From Faecalibacter macacae (GTDB lineage Bacteria > Bacteroidota > Bacteroidia > Flavobacteriales > Weeksellaceae), in assembly GCF_003687725.1 (NCBI RefSeq), contig NZ_RDOJ01000018.1:1-64000 (forward strand): 64,000 nucleotides of DNA. Reading direction: 5' to 3'. Position 1 is the first letter of the stretch. The number at the start of each line of letters is the position of its first letter. Both the position numbers and the translations under genes were made by a program. Positions 16,722 through 25,879 of this stretch are shown piece by piece. The notes beneath the pieces are model-generated. The model was not told the DNA's origin and did not search any database. It was given only the letters and a program-made list of their open reading frames with translations.

Positions 16722-18071
16722 ATGAACACAATAGACCATTGCACAGAATTTATTGAACAAATAGCTTCTAAAAATCCGAATGAATCGGAGTTTATTCAAG
16801 CAGTAACTGAAGTTTCTGAAAATATTTTACCATTTATTGAGGAAAATCCTAGATATAAAAAATTTAAAATTTTAGAACGAATTACAGAACCCGAAAGAGT
16901 AATTCAATTTAGAGTTACTTGGGTTGATGATAAAGGCGAAATCCAAATCAACAAAGGTTATCGCGTTCAAATGAATTCAGCAATTGGACCTTATAAAGGT
17001 GGTTTACGATTTCATCCAACTGTAAATCTATCCATCTTAAAATTCTTAGCTTTTGAACAGGTCTTTAAAAACTCTTTAACAACATTGCCTATGGGCGGAG
17101 GAAAAGGAGGTTCTGACTTTGATCCAAAAGGTAAATCTGATATGGAAATTATGCGTTTTTGTCAAGCATTTATGACAGAACTTAGTAAACATATTGGAGC
17201 TGATACAGATGTACCCGCAGGAGATATTGGAGTTGGTGGTCGCGAAATTGGTTACTTATTTGGTCAATATAAAAAATTAAAAAACGAATTTACAGGTGTT
17301 TTAACTGGTAAAGGATTAGAATTTGGCGGATCATTAATCAGACCAGAAGCAACAGGTTATGGATTATTATATTTTGTAGAATGCATGTTAAATGAAAATG
17401 CAGATACATTAGCCGATAAAGTAATTACAATTTCTGGATCTGGAAATGTTGCACAATATGCTGCAGAAAAAGCTGTAGAATTAGGTGGAAAAGTTGTAAC
17501 ATTATCAGATTCGTCTGGATTTATATACGATGAAAAAGGTTTTACTTCTGAAAAATTAAAAACAATTTTCAAGATCAAAAATGAAAATTACGAGCGTATT
17601 TCTAAATATTTAGAATATCATCCTGAAGCAGAATATTATCCCAATGAAAAACCTTGGAACATAGCTTGTGATATTGCTTTACCTTGTGCCACTCAAAACG
17701 AACTAAATTTAGAAGACGCGATTATACTACATAGTAATGGATGTAAATTAATTGCAGAAGGTGCAAATATGCCAACTACGCCAGACGCTGTTCATTATTT
17801 CATTGCAAATGATATACTATATGGACCAGGAAAAGCTACAAATGCAGGTGGCGTTGCTACATCTGGACTAGAAATGTCTCAGAATTCAATTCGTCAGAAT
17901 TGGAGTAGAAATAAAGTTGATTCATACTTAAAAGAAATCATGATAAAAATACATGAACAATGTAAAACTTACGGAACTGAACCCTACCAGAAAAACATTA
18001 ACTACTATAAAGGCGCAAATATTGCAGGATTTGTAAAAGTCGCAGATGCAATGCTTGCTCAAGGAGTATAG
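16722..18071 (+). CDS. gdhA: NADP-type glutamate dehydrogenase
   Basis: Hexameric glutamate dehydrogenase of 449 aa, interconverting 2-oxoglutarate plus ammonia and glutamate. Substrate-site blocks GPYKGGLRFHP, PMGGGKGGSDFDPKGKS and the NAD(P)-fold region SGSGNVAQYAAEKAVELGG are present; the TDVPAGDIGVGGREIGYL segment is typical of the NADP-dependent short form. An in-frame ATG 22 codons upstream (16656) would add a Lys/Phe-rich stretch absent from the family, so MNTIDHCTEF is preferred. It supplies glutamate, the precursor used by the arginine genes in this window, but is not linked to them. Confidence 0.93.
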   Translation: MNTIDHCTEFIEQIASKNPNESEFIQAVTEVSENILPFIEENPRYKKFKILERITEPERVIQFRVTWVDDKGEIQINKGYRVQMNSAIGPYKGGLRFHPTVNLSILKFLAFEQVFKNSLTTLPMGGGKGGSDFDPKGKSDMEIMRFCQAFMTELSKHIGADTDVPAGDIGVGGREIGYLFGQYKKLKNEFTGVLTGKGLEFGGSLIRPEATGYGLLYFVECMLNENADTLADKVITISGSGNVAQYAAEKAVELGGKVVTLSDSSGFIYDEKGFTSEKLKTIFKIKNENYERISKYLEYHPEAEYYPNEKPWNIACDIALPCATQNELNLEDAIILHSNGCKLIAEGANMPTTPDAVHYFIANDILYGPGKATNAGGVATSGLEMSQNSIRQNWSRNKVDSYLKEIMIKIHEQCKTYGTEPYQKNINYYKGANIAGFVKVADAMLAQGV

Positions 18072-18096
18072 TTTTTTCCAAATATTTAATTCTTTT

Positions 18097-18121
18097 ATAG
18101 CCAAATCTACGATTTGGCTAT
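18097..18121. terminator. Bidirectional terminator between gdhA and the TPR genes
   Basis: ATAGCCAAATC (18097-18107) and GATTTGGCTAT (18111-18121) with a 3-nt loop; T-rich on both outer sides. It serves gdhA and the convergent gene ending at 18136. Confidence 0.85.
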
Positions 18122-18135
18122 TTTATTAAAAAAAA

Positions 18136-19251
18136 TTAGTTTAAAATTTCCTTAATTTTTTGTTGAATTGCAATAGTTTTTCTTCTTTTATTATAGATAA
18201 AAAATCCTAAAATTCCACTAATTAAAATTGCTGAAATTATAAAAATCATATTCATTCGATTATGAGTTTCTTTTAATTTACGAGTTTCTTCTAAATTAGA
18301 TTCAAACTGATAATCAATTGATTTACTTATAGACTGCAACTCATTCTGATTACGCTCAAAAGTAATTTTCTGAAATTTTTGATTATAGATTTTATAATTT
18401 TCAAATTCATTTAAAGCCAAATAATTTTTTGATTTTTCTTCATAAATTCCTTCATTCAACACTAAATCACCAATTTCTGTAGACAATACTTCTGCTTCAT
18501 CTAAAAGTTCTAAAGCTTTTTTATAATTACGTTCAGAAAAATATACTTCTGCCATTCCTTTATTCGCGAATGCTAATAAACTTTTTGCATTGCCAACTTT
18601 CGCAAATTCAGAAGATTTTTCAAATGCTTTTTTTGCATTATCTAATTCATTTAAATTAATATAAGAATAACCAATATTGTAATAAACTACACTTTGATTT
18701 GGACTTGCTTTATGTGTTAATCTATTAAAATACTCTATAGATTCTTTGAATTTCGCAAGAGCTAATTCAGGATTTGATTGACTTTTATAAATAATCCCAC
18801 GTACAGCGTAAATCCTACCAAGTATAGAATATTTAGCGTTATTATTTTCAACTTGTGGCGCTAAAAGTTCTGCTTCATTTAACGTTTCTAAACTCTTATT
18901 GTATAATTGCATTTGTTGATATTGAATCGCAATCTGAAGTAAAACATTTGTTTTATTTTTATCATTGGTTACAGAATTCAATAATCCTTTTGCTTTTAAA
19001 ATTACATTTAATGAAGTTTCGTAATCTCGTTTCGCCAAATAAGCTGTTGATAATAAAATGTAAAAATTTATTTTCTCATCAATAGAAACATTTTGTTTTA
19101 GCACCTCATTTGATAACTGTATACTGTAATCTGGATTTTTATACAGATTTTTTTCAGCCAAAACATAAATAGAATCCAACTTATCTGCTCCAAAAACAAA
19201 ACAAAAACATGAAAATGTTATCAATAAAAAATATTTTTCAAACCTCTTCAT
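18136..19251 (-). CDS. TPR-transmembrane protein without DNA-binding domain
   Basis: Protein of 371 aa: signal peptide or anchor (MKRFEKYFLLITFSCFCFVFG), tetratricopeptide-type helical repeats (about 30-310), one membrane helix near 335-355 and a short basic cytoplasmic tail ending at residue 371. Its layout parallels the upstream neighbour (signal, TPR, membrane helix) but it stops where that protein begins its helix-turn-helix region. The genes overlap by 14 bp, so they are cotranslated. It could be a partner or antagonist of the neighbour's sensor, or a duplicated copy that lost its output domain. No frameshifted remnant of an HTH is found between its stop and gdhA. Confidence 0.75.
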   Translation of the reverse strand: MKRFEKYFLLITFSCFCFVFGADKLDSIYVLAEKNLYKNPDYSIQLSNEVLKQNVSIDEKINFYILLSTAYLAKRDYETSLNVILKAKGLLNSVTNDKNKTNVLLQIAIQYQQMQLYNKSLETLNEAELLAPQVENNNAKYSILGRIYAVRGIIYKSQSNPELALAKFKESIEYFNRLTHKASPNQSVVYYNIGYSYINLNELDNAKKAFEKSSEFAKVGNAKSLLAFANKGMAEVYFSERNYKKALELLDEAEVLSTEIGDLVLNEGIYEEKSKNYLALNEFENYKIYNQKFQKITFERNQNELQSISKSIDYQFESNLEETRKLKETHNRMNMIFIISAILISGILGFFIYNKRRKTIAIQQKIKEILN

Positions 19252-20845
19252 TTCTCATCTGATTAAGTTGTTGAATATATACATTTGGAGACATTCCTGT
19301 AATGGATTTAAAAACTGTTGTAAAGGAGCTGTGTGACGAAAAACCTGAAACTTCGGCCAAATAACTCACTTTATAATTCAAAAATTCTGGATTTTCTTTC
19401 ATTAAATATGCGATATAATTCACCCTTAATTCATTAATATAAGAATTGAAATTTTTGCCTTTGTATTTGTTAATTACTTCAGACAAATATTTTGTATTTG
19501 TCTCAAACTGTCCAGCTAAAACAGCCAAAGACATTTCTTTACTTAAGAATCGATTCGATTTTTCAAAATCTTTTAACTTCTCTAAAATCTCATCTTCAGT
19601 TTCTTTTCCAATTATTAAATTTCGTTTCGTTTCTTTAATTTGAATTTCATCAACAATTTCTTCTAATTTATCTTGTTGATAACTATTAATAGCTTGATCT
19701 AATTTTTTATTTTGCTTCTCAAAAAAAACAAATTGTTTCTTTGCTTCAATACTCCTTTTATTCTCTGATATTAAATAAAATAATAAACCTACAACAAGTA
19801 TACAAGACGCAATACCTATATAAAATGATTTAGATTTTTCTGAGTCTGCTAAATATGAAAAAGAATTACTTTCATGAGCTTCAGTTAATTTTAATAAATA
19901 TCTAATTCCTTCTTTTTGATTTGATTCTAATTCAACTTTTGATTCTGAAAATAATGTATTATTCTCTTTATATTTTTCTTTATTATTTATTGCTAAATAA
20001 TTTTTGGCTAAACTTGAATAAATCACATTTTTCATTCCTAAATACTCATAATTATCAATTCTATTTAATGCTTTTTCATTTACATCTATAGCTAATTGAT
20101 AATTATTTTCTAAAAAATAAACATATGCCAATCGATGACTAGCTAAAGCAAAAAGAAAATTATAATCCGGATTAGACTCTAAATCCTTTAATATATTTAA
20201 CAACTGAGCTTTTGATTCATCTAAATGCCCTATTTGTCTAAAAACAGATGCTCTAAAAATTGAATTTTCTATTAATAGAATTTTATTCTCCTTTGAAGAA
20301 ATTTTTAAACTCTCATCACTTTTATTAAAAAACTCTAAAGCTTTTGTATAATCTTTTAAAACTAAATAGTTAAGTGCCTGAAGTTGATATAATTTTGCAA
20401 ACGTGATCAAATAATTCGCATTATCTTTTAATGATGGACGTTCTTCTTTAAGCAATTGATCTATTAACTTCTGAGATTGATTGTATAATTGTAGATTTTG
20501 ATACTGCTCTGCCAATACATAGTCTGAATAAAATTTAGCAAAATCAGAAGGTGTGTTATACGAATCTAATGTCTCTACATCTAAAGAAACACGAATTGAC
20601 TGAATATACTCACCCTTCATTGCATAAGCCTGTGAAATAACATTTTGAAGTAAATTTCTACGCTCTATACTCTGTTGATTTAAAATAATACCCTGAGTAA
20701 AGACAATACATTCTTCAGGATTTTGATATAGCTTTTCTATGCTTTTATCAAGCAAAGTGTAGAAATCGTCATTTTTTTCTGCTTTCAACACATTAGACAA
20801 GTGTAAAAAACATATTAAAATAACGAAAATCAGTCTTTTAGACAT
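19238..20845 (-). CDS. TPR-membrane-AraC-type transcriptional regulator
   Basis: Protein of 535 aa common in Bacteroidota: N-terminal signal (MSKRLIFVILICFLHLSNVLKA split at about residue 22), periplasmic TPR repeats (about 30-330), one membrane helix (about 350-370), a linker, then an AraC-type double helix-turn-helix (about 430-530; LAGQFETNTKYLSEVINKYKG and FSSHSSFTTVFKSITGMSP). It should sense a periplasmic signal and act on DNA from the membrane. The target may be the divergently transcribed T9SS protein gene at 21018, 172 bp away (inference from position). Confidence 0.88.
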   Translation of the reverse strand: MSKRLIFVILICFLHLSNVLKAEKNDDFYTLLDKSIEKLYQNPEECIVFTQGIILNQQSIERRNLLQNVISQAYAMKGEYIQSIRVSLDVETLDSYNTPSDFAKFYSDYVLAEQYQNLQLYNQSQKLIDQLLKEERPSLKDNANYLITFAKLYQLQALNYLVLKDYTKALEFFNKSDESLKISSKENKILLIENSIFRASVFRQIGHLDESKAQLLNILKDLESNPDYNFLFALASHRLAYVYFLENNYQLAIDVNEKALNRIDNYEYLGMKNVIYSSLAKNYLAINNKEKYKENNTLFSESKVELESNQKEGIRYLLKLTEAHESNSFSYLADSEKSKSFYIGIASCILVVGLLFYLISENKRSIEAKKQFVFFEKQNKKLDQAINSYQQDKLEEIVDEIQIKETKRNLIIGKETEDEILEKLKDFEKSNRFLSKEMSLAVLAGQFETNTKYLSEVINKYKGKNFNSYINELRVNYIAYLMKENPEFLNYKVSYLAEVSGFSSHSSFTTVFKSITGMSPNVYIQQLNQMRNEEV

Positions 20846-21017
20846 AATTCATCAAGTGTTAAATTGAATTTAAATTCTTAAATCAAAAAACTTAATCCAT
20901 TAATAATTAATGAATTAAAATTTTAGACTTTCGAATTTCACGAATTAAAAAAAACTATTATTTCATTCAAAATATTTAAATCATTAAAATTGATAAAAAT
21001 TAATAATTAACACAGTT

Positions 21018-22314
21018 ATGAAGAAATTATACTTTTTTACCTAGCTTATTATTAGGTGCTTCATTATTCATGAGTCAAAGTGCTAACGCACAATTACATT
21101 TATTAGGAATTGGAATTCAAGGTTCTGATGTAAACAATAGTGGTTTAGTTGGAGCTACTGCGAACAATGTTTCTAGTTATTTTTGGACAGCTGAATCTGG
21201 ATTAACTCAAATCAACACATTAGGAGTAAATTATTTAGCAGGTCGTACGTTAGTTTCTGAAAATAACGACAAAGTTATTGTTTACGCTACTAATCCTGAA
21301 ACTGAAACAAATACAGTCGCTGAATATACAATTAGTACAGGAGAATTAGTTTATTTACCAGATTTCTCTGGAAATATGGATGCAAGTTCTGCTTCTCCAT
21401 GGGGAATTAGTAACGATGGTAACCATATTGTAGGTTTAGGATATTTTCCGAACGCTGATGCACACGCTATTAAATGGGATGGTGCAAGAAATGTTACAGA
21501 TATGGGTACTACTACTGAAGATAGAGCCAGTAGAGCAAATGCTGTGAATGATGATGGTACTGTAATTGTTGGTTGGCAAGATGCTGATAGTGGTGCAAGA
21601 CAAGCTGCTCGTTGGGTAAATGGTGAACAAACAATTTTAACGGATAACAATGGAAATGTTTTAGGTGAAGCTGGTGCAGTTTCTGCAGATGGTAACACTG
21701 TTATTGGTTTAATGGGATTATATCCATACATCTGGACACCTACATCTTATACAGAAATTACTCACCCACAATCTGGAACTTTCTTCAGAGGTGGTGCAAC
21801 AAGTCTTACAGCAGATGGTAACACTGTTATTGGATACTTCAGAGGATGGCCAGGTGCACCTCATTTCGGTGAAGGATTTATCTGGGATGCTGAAAACGGT
21901 AGAAGAAATTTAAATGAATATGCTGAAAGTTTAGGAATTGATACGCAAGGTTACATTTTAGCTTTACCTCTTGCAATTTCTCCTGACGGAACTAAAATTA
22001 CTGGTACAGCAAAAGCGCTAGACGGTGGACAAATGGGATTCTATTTAGATTTATCAGCTTATTTAAATACTTCAAATATTGCTGAATCTAAAAACAAAGT
22101 ATCTATCTACCCTAATCCTGTAATTGATGTATTAAATATTAGTGGTTTAAAAACTGAAGCAAAAGTTGAAATCACAAACATCTTAGGACAAAAAGTTAAA
22201 ACTGAAGAAGTAAAAAATAACAAAATTAATGTTCAGAACTTAACTAAAGGAACTTATGTTATTTCTGTAACAGAAAATGGAACAACAACTAACCATAAAT
22301 TTATCAAAAAGTAA
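21018..22314 (+). CDS. T9SS-exported HAF-repeat-like protein with frameshift in signal peptide
   Basis: The reading frame open from 21070 lacks a signal peptide, but the ATG at 21018 begins MKKLYFF and hits a stop at 21042-21044. Removing one T from the six-T run at 21033-21038 gives a textbook signal peptide (MKKLYFLPSLLLGASLFMSQSANA) that runs directly into the mature frame QLHLLGIG; the protein would be 431 aa. The body has repeated GWQDA/IWTP/SADGNTVIG blocks like HAF-type beta-propeller repeats (about 90-330). The C terminus is a type A T9SS sorting domain (SIYPNPVIDVLNISG, GTYVISVTENG, KFIKK). Either a sequencing error, a real inactivation, or a phase-variable tract. Confidence 0.8.
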
Positions 22315-22336
22315 TTTTTCGATAATTCAAATGAAA

Positions 22337-22360
22337 AAAGCTCGGTTAAAACCGAGCTTT
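22337..22360. terminator. Bidirectional terminator
   Basis: AAAGCTCGGT (22337-22346), loop TAAA, ACCGAGCTTT (22351-22360). It separates the convergent T9SS gene and the response regulator; its right edge overlaps the regulator's stop codon. Confidence 0.88.
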
Positions 22361-23042
22361 AATATTTTATTGGCAAATTAATTCTATAACCTACACCACG
22401 TACAGATTCAAACTTAATCGATTGATCATCTTGAAAATATTTTCTTAATCTTGTCATAAAAACATCCAAACTACGTCCAAAAAAATAATCATTTTCTCCC
22501 CAAATCGATTCCAAAATATCTTTTCTTGGAATTAATCTTTGGTTGTTTTGAATAAAAAAATTCAACAAATCTGCTTCTTTTTCGGTTAATTGAATCAATT
22601 GATTTTGATATAATAAACTCAAATTTAGTTTATCATATTCGTAATCACCTATTTGAATAATATCCTTTTGGATTGAAGCTGATCTTTTTAAAATATTTTT
22701 AATTCTCAAGACCAATTCTTCTGGATCACAAGGTTTTGTAATATAATCTTCAGCGCCAAGTTTTAAACCTAAAACACGATCAAAACCTTGCGCTTTCGCT
22801 GTTAAAAAAAGAAATGGAATCTGAACTTTTTGACTAACTATTTTAGAAAGTGAAAAACCATCTATTTCAGGCATCATCACATCAAAAATAATTAATTGAT
22901 ATTGATTCATCTTCTCTATTTTCTTTAATAAATCATTTGGATGATTGAACCAATTCACTTCAAAATCAGAAAATTCAAGATATTGTTTTAAAACTTGACC
23001 TAAATCCAAATCATCTTCAACTAAAATAATTTTATTTTTCAT
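22359..23042 (-). CDS. OmpR/PhoB-type response regulator
   Basis: Two-component regulator of 227 aa: receiver domain (1-120) with acidic pair Glu9/Asp10-Asp11, phosphoacceptor Asp54 (IIFDVMMPEIDG) and LTAK near 81-84; C-terminal winged helix (about 130-225; LTEKEADLLNFFIQN, SVRGVGYRINLP). Start MKNKIILVEDD is preferred over a Met six codons upstream. It overlaps the histidine kinase gene by 11 bp, so the two are cotranslated. Confidence 0.92.
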   Translation of the reverse strand: MKNKIILVEDDLDLGQVLKQYLEFSDFEVNWFNHPNDLLKKIEKMNQYQLIIFDVMMPEIDGFSLSKIVSQKVQIPFLFLTAKAQGFDRVLGLKLGAEDYITKPCDPEELVLRIKNILKRSASIQKDIIQIGDYEYDKLNLSLLYQNQLIQLTEKEADLLNFFIQNNQRLIPRKDILESIWGENDYFFGRSLDVFMTRLRKYFQDDQSIKFESVRGVGYRINLPIKY

Positions 23043-24297
23043 TTGGAATCGATATTTCAAATTTTACACCTTTCGATTTTTGATTAACAACCAAAATATT
23101 GCCATTATATTTTTCAATACATTTTTTTACCAAATACAAACCTAGTCCTACTCCACTTATTTTTTGGTTAATCTCACGGTTTACGCGATAATATTTACGA
23201 AATATATTTTCCAAATCTTCGGTAGGAATTCCTATTCCGTTATCTGTTACGGTAATTTTTATGGATTGACTAAAATTCAAATCAACCTTAATACTACTTG
23301 CGCCATATTTTGCTGCGTTTTCTATTAAATTATTTAGAATCAATTCAAAATCATTTTTTGTAAGATAATTGTTAGCATCAAAATTAATAGAAGACAAAAG
23401 TTGAACGGTAGAATATTGGTTTTTCAATTCTACTAAATAATCATCTATATGTTTTTTTTGAACCAAATATTCTTTTGAATTTTGTTCTTGAAAAATAGCC
23501 TGTACACTTTTTTCTAAACGATTAATTTGACGTAAAACAATGGATTTCGTTTCTGATTTATCAATTTGTTGAGCTGCAAATTTTAGAGTTGTGATTGGCG
23601 TATTTAATTCATGTGCGATAGAATCTATTGTCAAATATAATTGTTTATTAACAGTCTCTTGTCTATGAACATTCTTTAGTGTTTGAATATATAAATAAAT
23701 GAGAAAGAAAAGAATAATTAGACTGACAACAATTAATGGAATAATCTTCTTAAACACTAAAAAACGAACATTTTTTAATTCAAAATCAACAGAAGATTTT
23801 ATACGGTATTTATGTTCTTCTTTATTGTTAATTCCTAAATCTGTATCAGTTTCATTACTCAAATCATTCGTCGCCCAAATACCTTCATTTATCGTTTTAG
23901 GCTCTACTATTTTAGCACTCGATTGATAGATTAAAAGTGGTTTATCCCCTAAGATTTCTTTCGAATTTATTTCATCATAAATAGAATTAACCTTCTTTTC
24001 TAAAGCTATTTCATACCCATAATCAGAAGAAGCTTTTAACAACAATGCATCTAATTTTTCCGATAACTTTTTGAATCGTAGATTTACTTCGGATTTAATT
24101 ACATTTAATTCACCAAACTGTTCATTATTAATATGAGACATTTTCTTAAAATTCTTAATCAAATCCTCTTCACTTTCATCTTCTAGATTATCCATTTCTG
24201 TCAAAATTGTTGTAGCAATTTTAACTGCATCACTTTTTAATTCTTTTTCTTCTAATTGAAACGAATTAAAAATATAATACCCTTGCAAACCAATCAA
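23032..24297 (-). CDS. Sensor histidine kinase, apparently 5'-truncated
   Basis: Two-component kinase of 421 aa from a TTG codon: periplasmic domain (about 15-180), second membrane helix (185-205), HisKA with His229 in DSIAHELNTP, and an HATPase domain with NLIENAAKYG, DNGIGIP and SGVGLGLYLV. The first membrane helix is only partly inside this frame. In-frame codons upstream to 24336 read ENYAVLYAIIVFVLIG, completing that helix, but there is no ATG; just beyond, the sequence turns into the oppositely oriented outer-membrane gene. The natural start codon appears to have been lost at that junction. It may still be translated from TTG (24297) with a shortened anchor. Confidence 0.8.
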   Translation of the reverse strand: MIGLQGYYIFNSFQLEEKELKSDAVKIATTILTEMDNLEDESEEDLIKNFKKMSHINNEQFGELNVIKSEVNLRFKKLSEKLDALLLKASSDYGYEIALEKKVNSIYDEINSKEILGDKPLLIYQSSAKIVEPKTINEGIWATNDLSNETDTDLGINNKEEHKYRIKSSVDFELKNVRFLVFKKIIPLIVVSLIILFFLIYLYIQTLKNVHRQETVNKQLYLTIDSIAHELNTPITTLKFAAQQIDKSETKSIVLRQINRLEKSVQAIFQEQNSKEYLVQKKHIDDYLVELKNQYSTVQLLSSINFDANNYLTKNDFELILNNLIENAAKYGASSIKVDLNFSQSIKITVTDNGIGIPTEDLENIFRKYYRVNREINQKISGVGLGLYLVKKCIEKYNGNILVVNQKSKGVKFEISIPNEK

Positions 24298-24336
24298 TAC
24301 AAAAACAATGATCGCATATAAAACAGCATAATTTTC

Positions 24337-25013
24337 AGGGAGACGCCAATGCTATTTCGACAATCATTCATAATTTAAATCTGACTTACACGTATAAAAA
24401 CTCGAATTTTGAAGCTTATTATCGTTACGAAAAAAATCCAGCAATGGAAATTTCCATTCAAAACAACGAAACTTTCGAAACGGTTTATCACTTCACAAAT
24501 ATCAAAAATGGTGAAGCGGTTGGAATAAATTTATCGAAACAAATTGATCTTAAAAATTGGTGGAAAGTGAATATTTTTGCGATGTCTGAATATAATTCGA
24601 ATTATTATATAGGTGCCGATCAGCAACAATATAAAAATGAAATTTTATTTTATAACCTCAACTTAAACACACAAATTGATTTGAATTCGGATAAAACATT
24701 TAGTGTTTCGGCAGGATATGTTTACAATTCTAAAATGATTCAGGCATCTTTTGATATCAGTTCTTCACAAAATATGTATGTAATCATTAATCGAAAATTT
24801 TGGGATAAACGATTGGATATTGGTTTAGTTTTTAATGATATTTTTAAAACTGACCGCAATACAATTAGCACCAATTATGCAGACCAGAATCAATATTTTA
24901 AAGATTACCAAGACACACAATATTTCATGCTGAATGTAAAATATAATTTTGGCAATCAGAAAGTTAAAGAAGCAAAAAAAGTTCAACAAACTGAAGAGCA
25001 AAATAGGATATAA
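24337..25013 (+). pseudogene. 3' remnant of an outer-membrane beta-barrel (TonB-receptor-like) gene
   Basis: The open frame continues upstream of the first ATG (24444) without stop to about 24337, reading QGDANAIST, HNLNLTYTYKNSNFEAYYRYEKNP, the style of the C-terminal barrel strands of PF14905-type outer-membrane proteins. About 225 residues remain of a family usually near 700-900. The end ...FMLNVKYNFGNQK is the typical last strand, followed by a charged tail. No signal peptide, plug or promoter is present, so it is a fragment. It abuts the truncated kinase head-to-head. Barrel genes of this type are often divergent from, and controlled by, an adjacent two-component pair. Confidence 0.75.
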
Positions 25014-25060
25014 ATCAGAAAGCCTCTATTTTAGAGGCTTTCTGATTTATATCCTATTTT
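25000..25060. terminator. Perfect 29-bp palindrome acting as bidirectional terminator
   Basis: Positions 25000-25028 pair without mismatch with 25032-25060, leaving a TTT loop. The inner part (AGAAAGCCTCTA) is an ordinary terminator stem, but the perfect pairing runs outward through the last codons and stop of the barrel remnant. It ends the convergent barrel fragment and SDR gene. The perfection and length are unusual. Confidence 0.85.
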
Positions 25061-25068
25061 AAAAAAAT

Positions 25069-25824
25069 CTATTTTTTATAAATCGTCGCTCCTCCAGCTT
25101 GTGCCTTCGGAAAAATAGTAACATCTGCAATCTGCACATGTTTTGGCGCATTTAAAGCATAGGCAATAGTATCAGCAATATCTTCTGCAACTAAGGGCTC
25201 AAAACCTGCATATACATTATCAGATTTATCTTGATCTCCCTTAAATCTAACCAAAGAAAATTCAGTTTCAACCGCTCCAGGTGCAACGTTCATCACTTTT
25301 ACACCATAAGGCAATAAATCATAACGCATTCCTTTACTCAAAGATTCAACTGCAGCTTTTGAAGCACAATAAGTTGCTCCGTTTGGATACACTTCTTTTC
25401 CTGCAATTGAAGAAATGTTTACAATATGTCCATTTTCTGATTGTTTTATCAACGGAATTACTGCTTTAGAAACATAGATTAAACCTTTTACATTGATATC
25501 AATCATCGCTTCTAAATCTTCTAATTCAGCCGAATCAAATGTTGCTAAACCATGAGCGTTTCCTGCGTTATTTATTAAAACGTCAATTGACTTCCATTCT
25601 TCTGGTAAATTTTCAATTGCATTAAAAACTGAAGCCTTATCGCGAACATCAAAATTTAATGTAAAAACATCAGTTTCATTAGCAAGAACGTCCTTCAATT
25701 CGTCTAACCTATTTTGTCTTCTACCACATAAAATTAAACGAAAATCTTTTGCTATTTTTTTGGCAGTTGCCATTCCAATCCCTGATGACGCACCAGTAAT
25801 CAAGGCTGTTCTTTTTATATTCAT
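25069..25824 (-). CDS. Short-chain dehydrogenase, YdfG-like
   Basis: NAD(P)-dependent SDR of 251 aa. Cofactor motif TGASSGIG at 10-17 with Arg35/Arg36 after beta-2 favouring NADP; NNAG at 85-88; catalytic Ser139, Tyr152 and Lys156 (YCASK). The C terminus DVTIFPKAQ resembles E. coli YdfG (3-hydroxy acid / serine / malonic semialdehyde dehydrogenase). A small palindrome, TTGCTT-TT-AAGCAA (25842-25855), lies 18 bp upstream of the start and may be an operator. Substrate uncertain. Confidence 0.88.
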   Translation of the reverse strand: MNIKRTALITGASSGIGMATAKKIAKDFRLILCGRRQNRLDELKDVLANETDVFTLNFDVRDKASVFNAIENLPEEWKSIDVLINNAGNAHGLATFDSAELEDLEAMIDINVKGLIYVSKAVIPLIKQSENGHIVNISSIAGKEVYPNGATYCASKAAVESLSKGMRYDLLPYGVKVMNVAPGAVETEFSLVRFKGDQDKSDNVYAGFEPLVAEDIADTIAYALNAPKHVQIADVTIFPKAQAGGATIYKK

Positions 25825-25879
25825 TATGTAATAAGAATTGTTTGCTTTTAAGCAACTAAGTTACGAGCAAAATTTATGA

